In this document: positions 38,717 to 47,196 of the stretch, in pieces
Layout of the letters: each line of letters starts with the position of its first letter
How positions within the stretch are numbered: the first letter of the stretch is position 1
DNA from: Streptomyces sp. CB01373
GTDB lineage: Bacteria > Actinomycetota > Actinomycetes > Streptomycetales > Streptomycetaceae
Assembly: GCF_002803075.1 (NCBI RefSeq)
Contig: NZ_NNBK01000004.1
Location: forward strand, 186,001 to 250,000
Reading direction: 5' to 3'
Length of the DNA: 64,000 bases
Translations under genes and position numbers: made by a program
The notes under the pieces: model-generated
What the model was told of the DNA's origin: nothing
What the model saw: only the letters and a program-made list of their open reading frames with translations
The model's database searches: none

Positions 38717-39282
38717 TGGCTGTCGATCGTGACCACGTGCTGCGCAGCGCAGCGACCCTGCTCGCCCACAAGTCCACCGCCACCATGGACGAGGTCGCCA
38801 AGGCGGCCGGGATCAGCCGGGCGACGCTGCACCGCCAGTTCGCCGGACGCGACTCGCTCGTCAGGGCGCTGGAGGCGCTCGGCATCGCCGAGTGCGACGC
38901 CGCCCTCGACGCGGCCCGCCTCGGGGAGGGGCCGGCCGGGGACGCCGTACGGCGCCTGGTCCGTGAGATCGAACCGGCGGCCGGGCTGCTCTCCTTCCTC
39001 TACACGGAGAACCAGCTGTTCGAGGGCGAGGAGCAGAACGAGGGCTGGGCCCGGCTCGACGAGCGCATCTCCGAGGTCTTCCGGCGCGGCCAGCTCAACG
39101 GCGAGTTCCGTATCGACCTCACCCCCGCCTGGCTCACCGAGGCACTCTTCGGGCTCATCGCCTCCGGCGCCTATGTCGTGCTGAGCGGCAAGGTCGCCCC
39201 CAAGGACTTCCACCACATGATCACCGAGCTGCTGCTCGGCGGCGCACTGCGCACGGACACATCACGGAACGAGGAATCATGA
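38716..39282 (+). CDS. pqrA: TetR-family repressor (PqrA-like)
   Basis: 188 residues. The N-terminal helix-turn-helix (about 8-50, DEVAKAAGISRATLHRQF) is followed by an all-alpha ligand domain. It is the first gene of a two-gene operon with the efflux pump, overlapping it by four bases (ATGA). Gene order beside argH matches the S. coelicolor pqrAB operon for paraquat resistance (from memory, SCO1568-SCO1567). The symmetric GTCTCA operator upstream fits autorepression. The gene symbol is by synteny and memory. Confidence 0.85.
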   Translation: MAVDRDHVLRSAATLLAHKSTATMDEVAKAAGISRATLHRQFAGRDSLVRALEALGIAECDAALDAARLGEGPAGDAVRRLVREIEPAAGLLSFLYTENQLFEGEEQNEGWARLDERISEVFRRGQLNGEFRIDLTPAWLTEALFGLIASGAYVVLSGKVAPKDFHHMITELLLGGALRTDTSRNEES

Positions 39283-40790
39283 CCAGCACCCTGCAGCCGG
39301 CTCGCGCGGCGGAGGTGGAGCAGCGGCCGGGCCGCTGGCTCGCGCTCTCCGTCCTCGTGCTCGCCGTGCTGCTGGTGGCCGTCGACGCGACCGTCCTCGG
39401 TCTCGCGACCCCCTTCATCAGTGAGGACCTCAGGCCCTCGGGCACCCAGCTGCTGTGGATCGGCGACGTCTACTCGTTCGTCATCGCCGGTCTGCTCGTC
39501 TCCATGGGCAGCCTGGGCGACCGCATCGGCCGCAAGCGCATCCTGCTCGGCGGCGCCACCGCGTTCGGCGCGATCTCCGTGCTCAACGCCTACGCCGCCA
39601 CACCGGAACTGATGATCCTGGCCCGGGCGCTGCTCGGCGTCGCGGGCGCCACCCTGATGCCGGCCACGCTCGCCCTGATCCGCAACCTCTTCCACGACCC
39701 GCGCGAGCGCAGCCTCGCCGTCGGCATCTGGGGCGCCACCGCCTCCGGCGGCACGGCCGTCGGCCCGATCGTGGGCGGCCTGCTGCTCGAACACTTCTGG
39801 TGGGGCTCGGTCTTCCTCATCAACCTGCCCGTGATGGCCGTCCTCGTCCTGGTCGGCATCAGGACCCTGCCCGAGTCCCGCAACCCCGACCCGGGCCCGT
39901 GGGACCTGGTGAGCGTCGTGCTGTCGCTGGCCGGCGTCGTCGGCGTCGTCTACGCGGTCAAGGAGGCCGCCGCAGGAGGGTTCACCTGGCCGGTCCTGGT
40001 CACGGGAGCGCTGGGCGCGGCCGCGCTGTACGGCTTCGTCCGCCGCCAGCTCACGCTGCCGAAGCCGCTCCTTGACATGCGGCTCTTCCGCAGCCGGGGG
40101 TTCTCCGGCGCCGTCCTCGCCGACCTGCTGACCGTGCTCGGCATGTCCGGCCTGGTGTTCTTCCTGTCCCAGTACCTGCAACTCGTCCAGGGCAGGCGTC
40201 CGTTCGAGGCGGGCCTGGCCGAACTGCCCGCCGCCGCGGGCGCGGTGGTGGCCGGGCTGCTCGCCGGGCGGGCGGCCCGGCGCTTCTCGGTGCGGAGCGT
40301 GGTCTCCGGCTCGCTGGCCGCCATCGGGCTGGGGCTGGCCGTGCTGACGACGATCGGGGAGACCACCGGCTACCCGCTGCTGGGCGCGGCCCTGCTGGTG
40401 GTCGGCGTCGGCGCCGGCTTCTCCTTCACGGTGACCGCCGACGTGATCCTGTCCAGTGTGCCCAAGGAGCAGGCGGGCGCCGCCTCGGCGGTCTCCGAGA
40501 CGGCGTACGAACTGGGCGCGGCCCTCGGCATCGCGCTGCTGGGCTCCATCGTGACCGGCGTCTACCGCGGCTTCACCGGCCCGGCGGGCACGCCGACGGC
40601 CGCCCACGAGTCGCTGGGCGGCGCGGTCGAGGCGGCGGCCGGCCTGCCGGCGCGCACCTCGGAGGCCCTGCTCCACGCGGCCAGGGAGTCCTTCGTGCAC
40701 GGCCTGCACCTGGCGTCGGGAGCGGGAGCGGCCGTACTGCTGGCGACGGCGGTCGCGGCGTGGTTCCTCCTGAAGGGCCAGAAGCTCTGA
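39279..40790 (+). CDS. pqrB: MFS drug-efflux transporter, 14 transmembrane helices (PqrB-like)
   Basis: 503 residues. Fourteen hydrophobic segments are visible with the DHA2/EmrB-QacA motifs: motif A-like GSLGDRIGRKRILLGGA (about residues 73-89), motif C-like GGTAVGPIVGGLLLE. It exports cationic or lipophilic compounds using the proton gradient. It is repressed, most likely, by the upstream TetR product, with which it overlaps in ATGA. The match to PqrB is based on order and topology. Confidence 0.9.
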   Translation: MTSTLQPARAAEVEQRPGRWLALSVLVLAVLLVAVDATVLGLATPFISEDLRPSGTQLLWIGDVYSFVIAGLLVSMGSLGDRIGRKRILLGGATAFGAISVLNAYAATPELMILARALLGVAGATLMPATLALIRNLFHDPRERSLAVGIWGATASGGTAVGPIVGGLLLEHFWWGSVFLINLPVMAVLVLVGIRTLPESRNPDPGPWDLVSVVLSLAGVVGVVYAVKEAAAGGFTWPVLVTGALGAAALYGFVRRQLTLPKPLLDMRLFRSRGFSGAVLADLLTVLGMSGLVFFLSQYLQLVQGRRPFEAGLAELPAAAGAVVAGLLAGRAARRFSVRSVVSGSLAAIGLGLAVLTTIGETTGYPLLGAALLVVGVGAGFSFTVTADVILSSVPKEQAGAASAVSETAYELGAALGIALLGSIVTGVYRGFTGPAGTPTAAHESLGGAVEAAAGLPARTSEALLHAARESFVHGLHLASGAGAAVLLATAVAAWFLLKGQKL

Positions 40791-40830
40791 ACGCGGCCCA
40801 CCGCCGGAACCCGGCCCGGCCGGCGACGGC

Positions 40831-41502
40831 CTACGCGGCCTTCGCCTTGGTCGCGTAGATGTCGACGTACTCCTGCCCGGACAGGCGCATGACCTCCGCC
40901 ATCACCGAGTCGGTCACGGCCCGCAGGACGTAGCGGTCCCGGTCCATGCCCTCGTACCGGGAGAACTCCATCGGCTCGCCGAAGCGGACGGTGACGCGGC
41001 CCGGCCGGGGCAGGCCCGTGCCGCCCGGCTGGAGCTTGTCGGTGCCGATCATGGCGAACGGGACCACGGGGGCCCCGGTCATCAGGGTGAGCCGGGCGAT
41101 GCCGGTGCGGCCCCGGTACAGGCGGCCGTCGGGGGAGCGGGTGCCCTCGGGGTAGATGCCGAACATCCGGCCCTCCTCCAGGACCCGGCGACCGGTCATC
41201 AGTGCGGCCACCCCGCCCCGGCCGCCGTCACGGTCGACGGGGATCATGCCGACGCCGGTGAAGAACCAGGCCATCAGCCGGCCCTTGAAGCCCTTCCCGG
41301 TGACGTACTCGTCCTTGCCGATGAAGCAGACCTGACGGTCGCAGACCAGCGGCAGGATCATCGAGTCGATGAAGGTCAGGTGGTTGCCGGCGAGGATCAC
41401 CGGGCCGTCGCCCGGAATACGCTCCGCGCCCTCCACCTGGGGGCGGAACATCAGGCGCATGATCGGACCGAGCACTGCCTTGATGAGCACGAAGCGGGAC
41501 AA
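40831..41502 (-). CDS. 1-acyl-sn-glycerol-3-phosphate acyltransferase (PlsC family)
   Basis: 223 residues from TTG 41502, supported by GGAGGG four to five bases upstream. The acyltransferase HX4D box is NHLTFIDSM (about 41-49), followed by GMIPVDRDGG and the FPEGTRS-type YPEGTRSPDG. The lack of a long transmembrane segment suggests a peripheral membrane enzyme. It makes phosphatidic acid or a related lipid. It is divergent from glpQ1, with about 500 bases between, and convergent with pqrB. Confidence 0.9.
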   Translation of the reverse strand: MSRFVLIKAVLGPIMRLMFRPQVEGAERIPGDGPVILAGNHLTFIDSMILPLVCDRQVCFIGKDEYVTGKGFKGRLMAWFFTGVGMIPVDRDGGRGGVAALMTGRRVLEEGRMFGIYPEGTRSPDGRLYRGRTGIARLTLMTGAPVVPFAMIGTDKLQPGGTGLPRPGRVTVRFGEPMEFSRYEGMDRDRYVLRAVTDSVMAEVMRLSGQEYVDIYATKAKAA

Positions 41503-41996
41503 CGGGCCCTCCGGTGTCTGGAGATGTCGAGGGATTGTTCATGAGTCTGTGCAGGTGAGGACGATACTCGCGGCCCCGGGCCGAATGCACATCGGGCTCA
41601 CCGGCTCTTACGCACTGTTGACATACGTTTACCTGCGACGAAGGTGTGTTTCGCCCCGGTCACCCGAACGGAGCGATGTGATGGAGGTCGCTCGCCGTCC
41701 GGGAGAGGGAACGGATGTCCGACGTGTCCGCCTCCGGCGGGCCGGCCGCGCCGCGGGACCGCGCCCCCGCACCCGAGTACGCCTTCCCGGGACGGGACGT
41801 GACATGCCGACGGATCGTCACCCGTTCGGCCCACGGCGCCCGTTGTGTCCCGTACGGCCTCCCGTATCCCGTGCGGCCTCCGGCGACACCCGGCGACACC
41901 CGGCGTCACGCGGGTGTTCGCCACGTGGTCTCCCGTCCGTCATCGGTGCCCACCTACGATCGGCGCGCACGGACGACACGAGACCAGGAGGCGGTC
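41503..41996. promoter_or_regulatory. Long upstream region of glpQ1 with PHO-box-like repeats
   Basis: About 500 bases without a gene. TTGACATAC-GTTTACCTGCG (41618-41637) resembles tandem Streptomyces PHO-box units (consensus GTTCACCTGCG type), and TTGACA could also serve as a -35, though no good -10 follows at 17 bases. S. coelicolor glpQ1 is reported to be PhoP-controlled. A (GGCGACACC) repeat occurs at about 41882-41900. Open frames here have no ribosome sites. Confidence 0.45.
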
Positions 41997-43187
41997 ATGG
42001 GTACGCGGGAGTCGGACGAGCAGGGACGCGGGACGGGACGCCGGGCCGTGCTCGGGGCCGTGGTGCTGGGCGCGGGCGGAGCGGTCCTCGGACTGCCCGG
42101 CGCGGCCGGAGCCGCCCAGGGTGAGGGCGGCGGCTACAAGGGCGGCGGGCTGAAGAGCCTGCCCGTGCCGACGATCGTCGGCCACCGGGGCGCCGGCGGC
42201 TACCGGCCCGAGCACACCTTCGGCTCCTACGAGCTGGCCCTCGACCTCGGCGCCCATGTCGTCGAGGCCGGTGACCTGGTACCGACGAAGGACGGTCACC
42301 TCGTGTGCCGGCACGAGCCGGAGATCGGCGGCACCACGGACGTCGCCGACCACCCCGAGTTCGCCGCCCGCAGGACCACCAAGACCCTCGACGGGGTGCC
42401 CACCACCGGCTGGTTCACCGAGGACTTCACCCTCGCCGAGCTGAAGAGGCTGCGCGCGGTCGAGCGCATCCCGGCCAACCGCCCCCACAACACCCTCTAC
42501 AACGGCCGGTGGGAGATTCCCACCTTCGAAGAGGTCCTGAAGTGGCAGGACGAGCAGACCCGCAAGCGCGGCCGGCAGGTGTGGATCTACCCCGAGACCA
42601 AGCACCCGACTTACTTCCGCAAGCTGGGCCTCGACCTGGAGGAGCGGATCGCCGCGCTGCTGCGCAAGCACGGCAAGGACAGGAAGGACTCCCCGGTCAT
42701 CCTCCAGTCCTTCGAGCCGACCAGCGTCCAGCGGCTGAACCGGCTCGTCGGCAACCCGCTCGTCGTGCTGCTGTCGGACGCCGGCAGCCGCCCCTGGGAC
42801 TTCGTCGAGACGGGCGACCGGCGCACGGTCGCCGACCTCGTCACGCCCAAGGGCCTCAAGGAGATCGCCTCCTACGCGCAGGGCATCGGCCCGACCGTCG
42901 ACCTGGTCGTCCCCAAGGACGCGGACGGCAACCTCACCAGGCCGAGCACCCTCGTCCGGGACGCGCACGCCGCGGGTCTGATCCTGCACCCCTACACCGT
43001 CCGCAACGAGAACCCGTTCCTGCCGCCGAAGTTCCGCAAGGGCACCGCCGCCGACGCCTACGGTGACGTCCTCGGCGTGTTCCAGGCCTACTTCGCCACC
43101 GGCATCGACGGCATCTTCACCGACAACGCCGACACCGGACTGCTGGCCCGCGAGGACTTCCTGAGCGGCCGGCACGGCAACCGCTGA
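41997..43187 (+). CDS. glpQ1: Secreted glycerophosphodiester phosphodiesterase (GlpQ1-like)
   Basis: 396 residues, ATG 41997 after AGGAGG. The N-terminus is Arg-Arg followed by a hydrophobic run (RRAVLGAVVLGAGGAVLG), a Tat-like signal. The GDPD barrel motifs are HRGAGGYRPEHTF, VEAGDLVPTKDGHLVCRHEP and WIYPETKHP. The spacing around Glu-Ala-Gly-Asp is one residue longer than the common Glu-x-Asp. It cleaves glycerophosphodiesters to glycerol-3-phosphate and an alcohol outside the cell. The order beside an acyltransferase and pqrAB matches SCO1565 from memory. Confidence 0.9.
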   Translation: MGTRESDEQGRGTGRRAVLGAVVLGAGGAVLGLPGAAGAAQGEGGGYKGGGLKSLPVPTIVGHRGAGGYRPEHTFGSYELALDLGAHVVEAGDLVPTKDGHLVCRHEPEIGGTTDVADHPEFAARRTTKTLDGVPTTGWFTEDFTLAELKRLRAVERIPANRPHNTLYNGRWEIPTFEEVLKWQDEQTRKRGRQVWIYPETKHPTYFRKLGLDLEERIAALLRKHGKDRKDSPVILQSFEPTSVQRLNRLVGNPLVVLLSDAGSRPWDFVETGDRRTVADLVTPKGLKEIASYAQGIGPTVDLVVPKDADGNLTRPSTLVRDAHAAGLILHPYTVRNENPFLPPKFRKGTAADAYGDVLGVFQAYFATGIDGIFTDNADTGLLAREDFLSGRHGNR

Positions 43188-43216
43188 ACCCCGCCGCCCC
43201 GTTCGGGGCGCACCAC

Positions 43217-43247
43217 GGCCGTCCCGGCAGCCCGCGCCGGGACGGCC
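43217..43247 (+). terminator. Hairpin terminator after glpQ1
   Basis: GGCCGTCCCGGC and its exact complement with a 7-base loop, 30 bases after the stop. Confidence 0.85.
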
Positions 43248-43266
43248 GCGTCGTTTCCGGTGAGTT

Positions 43267-43320
43267 GGGTATCTCACAGGGCAACCCGGTCCTGGAACAT
43301 TCCGGTTGTCCGAGATACCC
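43267..43320. promoter_or_regulatory. 54-bp nested inverted repeat upstream of the GNAT gene
   Basis: GGGTATCTC (43267-43275) and GAGATACCC (43312-43320) are exact inverse arms. Inside them GGCAACCcGG faces CCGGTTGTC with one bulge. GCGT and GGGTAT 15 bases apart (43248 and 43267) also fit a sigma-B-type consensus. It lies after the glpQ1 terminator and 95 bases before the next start, so it is an operator or an alternative-sigma promoter rather than a terminator. Confidence 0.5.
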
Positions 43321-43415
43321 CGTAAAGGCGGCTCGGACGGGAGGTTGCGGCCCGCGCGGCGCGGGGATAGGAGTGGGGAACGACCGGCGATCAAGTGAGC
43401 GGGAGGCATGCGCAC

Positions 43416-43913
43416 ATGGGCATGAGCGTGACCATCTCTGCGGCGGCCGAACAGGACGCGGAGCAGATCTTCAGGCTGCAGTACCTCTGCTTCCAGAGCG
43501 AGGCCGCGCTGTACGGCAACTACCGCATCGCCCCGCTCGTCGAGAGCCTCGACGCGATCCGTCACGAACTCGCCGCGGACTGCGTCTTCGTGGCGCGCCT
43601 CGGCGACGAGGTGGTCGGCTCGGTGAGCGGCCGGGTGACCGAGGGCGGCGCGGCCCTCATCAGCAAGCTCTGCGTGCACCCGCGCCTCCAGGGGCACGGC
43701 ATCGGCGCCCGGCTGCTGCGCGCGGCCGAGTCCGCGCTGGCCCAGGAGCACGGCGCCACCAGGTTCCGGCTGCACACGGGGCACCGCAGCGAGGGCAACC
43801 TGCGCCTGTACCGGCGCGTGGGGTACCAGGCGGTCGGCACCTCCCAGGGCGCCGACGGCGTACTGATGATCGTCCTGGAGAAGCCTGACGTCAGCTACGC
43901 GGCGACCGCGTAG
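43416..43913 (+). CDS. GNAT-family N-acetyltransferase
   Basis: 165 residues from ATG 43416, chosen because GGGAGG is 9 bases upstream; GTG 43395 and ATG 43422 are alternatives. The acetyl-CoA-binding motif LCVHPRLQGHGIGARLLRAAE (split LCVHPRL and QGHGIGARLL) is complete, followed by RFRLHTGHRSEGNLRLYRRVGY. Small-molecule or protein substrate unknown. Monocistronic. Confidence 0.9.
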   Translation: MGMSVTISAAAEQDAEQIFRLQYLCFQSEAALYGNYRIAPLVESLDAIRHELAADCVFVARLGDEVVGSVSGRVTEGGAALISKLCVHPRLQGHGIGARLLRAAESALAQEHGATRFRLHTGHRSEGNLRLYRRVGYQAVGTSQGADGVLMIVLEKPDVSYAATA

Positions 43914-43934
43914 CGCCGGCGGCCGGGACCCGGC

Positions 43935-44366
43935 TCAGGCGGCCTGCGGCTGCTGCTTCCGCGCCTTGCGCAGCCAGTACAGGGCCGACAGCGGAAGCAG
44001 CACCGGGATGAAGACGTAGCCACGGCCGTAGTCCGACCACACGGTCGCGTCCGGGAACGCGGACCGGTCGAGCAGCGTCCAGGTGCCGACCGTCAGCACG
44101 CCCACGAGTTCGGCGACGCAGCACGCCAGCGCGGCCCTGCGCGCCTTCTCCCCGCCGCGCACCAGCGAGTACGTGATGAAGCCGTACACCACTCCGGCCA
44201 CCGCGGACAGCGAGTAGGCGAGCGGGGCCCGGTCGAACTCGGTGGCGATCTGGTAGACGGAGCGGGACACCGCGCCGACGACCATCACGCCGTACAGCCA
44301 GACCAGCAGGGTGCCCGGACCACTGATGAGCCGCTGCCCCGCCGGCTTCTCCTCCACGGCGCTCAT
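43935..44366 (-). CDS. Small integral membrane protein, four predicted helices
   Basis: 143 residues from ATG 44366, GGGAAGG upstream. Four hydrophobic segments at about 17-38, 48-68, 80-100 and 112-132. The C-terminus is basic (YWLRKARKQQPQAA). Its ATG follows the upstream gene's stop by one base, so the two are coupled. The family is not recognised, and no transport or enzyme motif was found. Confidence 0.8.
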   Translation of the reverse strand: MSAVEEKPAGQRLISGPGTLLVWLYGVMVVGAVSRSVYQIATEFDRAPLAYSLSAVAGVVYGFITYSLVRGGEKARRAALACCVAELVGVLTVGTWTLLDRSAFPDATVWSDYGRGYVFIPVLLPLSALYWLRKARKQQPQAA

Positions 44367-44367
44367 C

Positions 44368-44727
44368 TCACCTTCCCCAGATGTCATAGAGCCGCACCTC
44401 CAGGACGGCGAGGACCACTCCGCCCGCCGCGGCCGTCACCGAACCCCAGCGCGTCCGCTCGGTCAGCGACATGAGCCCGGCCGCCGGGACGCACGCGAAG
44501 GCTCCCAGCAGATACGCGACGAAGATCGTCGTGCCCTGCGACGGCTTCTCGCCCCGCGCCAGCGCCACGACCCCGATCACCAGCTGGACCAGGGCCAGCA
44601 GCGACACCACCGCCATCCCGATGAAGTGCCAGTCCTTCGTCGGCTGGTCACGGTAGGCCGCCCAGCCGCACCAGGCGGCGAGCAGCAGCGCGGCGACGCC
44701 GGTCACCAGCGTCAGGACATCAAGCAT
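44368..44727 (-). CDS. Small integral membrane protein, three to four predicted helices
   Basis: 119 residues from ATG 44727. Hydrophobic segments at about 3-24, 36-58, 71-92 and 97-114. The sequence between has QPTKDWHFIGM and ARGEKPSQG. A weak TAATAG element sits 10 bases upstream, so the transcript might be leaderless. It forms a pair with the next membrane protein. Function unknown. Confidence 0.75.
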   Translation of the reverse strand: MLDVLTLVTGVAALLLAAWCGWAAYRDQPTKDWHFIGMAVVSLLALVQLVIGVVALARGEKPSQGTTIFVAYLLGAFACVPAAGLMSLTERTRWGSVTAAAGGVVLAVLEVRLYDIWGR

Positions 44728-45012
44728 GCCGCCGAGCCTATTACGGGGCGAACGGCCCGCCGCGCCCGGCCCGTACCGGCGCATCCGGACTGCCCGCCGG
44801 TACGACACCGCTCCTGCGGCGCCGTGGCGTTGGCCACAGTGCGGTGGGCGCCCTGCCCGCCCCGACCGTTCGGACGGGTACCCGCAGGCCTTGTCCGCGC
44901 TGGTCATCGGCGCGAAACCCCAGGTCCGTGCCGTCCCGCCCAGGTGTCCACGTGTGTCCAGCATGCGGACAGCGGTGCCCCTCGGAGTCCATGTCTCTGG
45001 TTTACTGACCGC
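44728..45012. other. Spacer upstream of the metNIQ leader
   Basis: 285 bases without a gene or recognised RNA. It must hold the promoter of the leader transcript; a TTTACT at 45001-45006 lies 6 bases before the small ORF start. Confidence 0.5.
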
Positions 45013-45108
45013 ATGACCACGACGAGCGACCGCACCCCTGCGACCGAGGCGACTGTGCCGCCCGGTGCTCGTTGTATGTGTCCTGTACGTCGAATGTGCG
45101 CCTTCTAG
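45013..45108 (+). CDS. Short Cys/Met-rich upstream ORF (candidate leader peptide) before metNIQ
   Basis: 31 residues (ATG 45013 to TAG 45106-45108) ending RCMCPVRRMCAF. Three Cys and two Met residues fall in the last ten codons. No ribosome site precedes the ATG, but TTTACT ends 7 bases upstream, so it could be leaderless. Ribosome stalling on Cys codons in such leader peptides controls sulfur genes in mycobacteria. Its placement 212 bases before a methionine ABC transporter gene supports a similar role. Regulation is inferred. Confidence 0.55.
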   Translation: MTTTSDRTPATEATVPPGARCMCPVRRMCAF

Positions 45109-45320
45109 AGGGCCCCTGCACCAGCTGAGCCTCGCGCCCCGAAGCGAGAGCCCGCTCATGTCCACGCTCGCGTCCGGTCCGTCCGGCGCCCGCGGCTGAG
45201 CCACGCCCCCGCGCACACGTTTCTCCCGGTTTGAGCACCTCTGCGAGAGTCGTGCCGCGTTCTGGCGCCCCCGACCATGAATGCCGTGCCCGGCGCCCAC
45301 GACGCGCCGAGCACACGACA
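45109..45320 (+). promoter_or_regulatory. metNIQ leader region with hairpins
   Basis: 212 bases between the short ORF and metN. CTCGC (45131-45135) and GCGAG (45144-45148) form a small stem around an 8-base loop, and further GC-rich pairings are possible with CTGAGCC repeats at about 45126 and 45196. No SAM-riboswitch consensus was recognised. Confidence 0.45.
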
Positions 45321-46382
45321 GTGACGGAAACCCACGTGATCACCACATCGGGCCTCACCAAGGTCTACAGCTCGCGCGGTCGTGAGATCACCGCGCTCGA
45401 CGGTGTCGACCTGCACGTCCGCGAGGGCGAGGTGTACGGCGTCATCGGCCAGTCCGGCGCCGGCAAGTCCTCGCTCATCCGCTGCGTCAACCTGCTGGAG
45501 CGCCCCACCTCCGGCACGGTCACCGTCGCCGGGCAGGACCTCACCGCCCTGGCCGGCCGCGGCCACCGGGCGGGCAAGGAGCTGCGGCGGGCGCGCAGCC
45601 GGATCGGCATGGTCTTCCAGCACTTCAACCTGCTGTCCTCGCGCACCGTCCAGGACAACGTCGAACTACCCCTGGAGATCCTCGGCACGTCCGGGAAGGA
45701 ACGTTCCCGCAGGGCGCTCGAACTCCTCGACCTCGTCGGCCTCGCCGACAAGGCGCGCGCCTACCCCGCGCAGCTCTCCGGCGGCCAGAAGCAGCGCGTC
45801 GGCATCGCCCGCGCCCTCGCCGGCGACCCCAAGGTGCTGCTGTCCGACGAGGCCACCAGCGCCCTCGACCCGGAGACCACCCGCTCCGTGCTCCAGCTGC
45901 TGCGCGACCTGAACCGGCAACTCGGCCTGACCGTCCTGCTCATCACGCACGAGATGGACGTCGTGAAGTCCGTCTGCGACTCGGCGGCGCTCATGGAGAA
46001 CGGCCGCATCGTCGAGTCGGGCACGGTGACCGAACTCCTCGCCACCCCGGGCTCCGAACTGGCCGCCGCGCTCTTCCCGGTCGGCGGCGAGGCCTCCGCC
46101 GACGACCGGACCGTCATCGACGTCACCTTCCACGGCGAGAGCGCCACCCAGCCCGTCATCTCGCAGCTGTCCCGCACGTACAACATCGACATCTCGATCC
46201 TCGGCGCCGCCATCGACACGGTCGGCGGCCTCCAGGTCGGCCGGATGCGCATCGAACTGCCCGGCCGCTACGAGGACAACGTGGTGCCCATCGGCTTCCT
46301 GCGCGAACAGGGCCTGCAGATCGACGTCGTCGACCACACCCCGGCCGTCCGGCCGGAGCTGGTGAAGGATGGTGCCAAGTGA
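45321..46382 (+). CDS. metN: Methionine ABC transporter ATP-binding subunit
   Basis: 353 residues from GTG 45321; GTG 45336 five codons later is equally possible. Walker A GQSGAGKSS, signature LSGGQKQRVGIARALAGD and Walker B VLLSDEATSALD are complete. A C-terminal NIL/ACT-like domain (about 275-345) is typical of MetN and binds methionine to inhibit transport. It overlaps metI by four bases (GTGA). Confidence 0.97.
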   Translation: MTETHVITTSGLTKVYSSRGREITALDGVDLHVREGEVYGVIGQSGAGKSSLIRCVNLLERPTSGTVTVAGQDLTALAGRGHRAGKELRRARSRIGMVFQHFNLLSSRTVQDNVELPLEILGTSGKERSRRALELLDLVGLADKARAYPAQLSGGQKQRVGIARALAGDPKVLLSDEATSALDPETTRSVLQLLRDLNRQLGLTVLLITHEMDVVKSVCDSAALMENGRIVESGTVTELLATPGSELAAALFPVGGEASADDRTVIDVTFHGESATQPVISQLSRTYNIDISILGAAIDTVGGLQVGRMRIELPGRYEDNVVPIGFLREQGLQIDVVDHTPAVRPELVKDGAK

Positions 46383-47116
46383 CCTGGTACGAAATGCAGC
46401 CCCTGCTGTCCCAGGCCAGTTGGGACACCCTCTACATGGTCGGCTGGTCCACGCTCATCGCCGTCGTCGGCGGACTGCCCCTCGGCGTCCTGCTGGTCCT
46501 CACCGACCGCGGCGGGCTGCTCCAGAACGTGGTCGCCAACAAGGTGATCGGGCAGGTCGTGAACATCGCCCGCTCGATGCCGTTCATCATCCTGATGGTG
46601 GCCCTGATGGGCTTCACCCGCTTCGTCACCGGCACCACGATCGGGCGTGAGGCCGCCATCGTGCCGCTGGCCATCGGCGCCATCCCCTTCTTCGCCCGGC
46701 TCGTCGAGACGTCCGTCCGCGAAGTGGACGGCGGCCTGGTCGAGGCCGTCCAGTCGATGGGCGGCAACACCTGGACCATCGTCCGCAAGGTCCTCGTCCC
46801 CGAGTCCCTGCCCTCGCTGATCTCCTCGACCACCACCACGATCGTCGCGCTCATCGGCTACTCCGCGATGGCCGGCACGGTCGGCGCCGGCGGCCTCGGC
46901 GACATCGCCATCCGGTACGGCTACATGCGCTTCGAGACCCAGCTCATGTGGATCACCGTGGCCATCCTCGCCGTGGTCATCTCGGCCATCCAGTTCGCCG
47001 GCGACGCCGCCGCCCGCGCCCTGCACCGCCGTTCCGGCCGCTCCGGCCCCGGGCCGAGGCTGCGGCTGCTCAAGGCCGGCGAACCCGCGGCCGCCGGCGT
47101 CGGCAAGGCCGCCTGA
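46379..47116 (+). CDS. metI: Methionine ABC transporter permease
   Basis: 245 residues from GTG 46379. Five hydrophobic helices and the permease EAA-loop region VEAVQSMGGNTWTIVRKVLVPESLPS are visible. SMPFIILMVALMGFTR fits MetI. It forms the channel with MetN. The metQ start lies 80 bases downstream. Confidence 0.96.
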   Translation: MTWYEMQPLLSQASWDTLYMVGWSTLIAVVGGLPLGVLLVLTDRGGLLQNVVANKVIGQVVNIARSMPFIILMVALMGFTRFVTGTTIGREAAIVPLAIGAIPFFARLVETSVREVDGGLVEAVQSMGGNTWTIVRKVLVPESLPSLISSTTTTIVALIGYSAMAGTVGAGGLGDIAIRYGYMRFETQLMWITVAILAVVISAIQFAGDAAARALHRRSGRSGPGPRLRLLKAGEPAAAGVGKAA

Positions 47117-47196
47117 AGCTTTCTCCTCCCATCTCCCCGTGTCCGGGGCCGCATCCCCCTATCCGGGATCGCACCACCAAAGGAAAGGCACTTTTC

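Noticed and set aside
41715-41996. N-terminal extension of the GlpQ1-like protein
   Set aside because: The ATG at 41997 has AGGAGG and is followed at once by a twin-arginine signal; the extension would bury that signal.
44728-45320. SAM riboswitch upstream of metNIQ
   Set aside because: The expected core motifs of SAM-I or SAM-IV types could not be found by eye. A covariance search would settle it.
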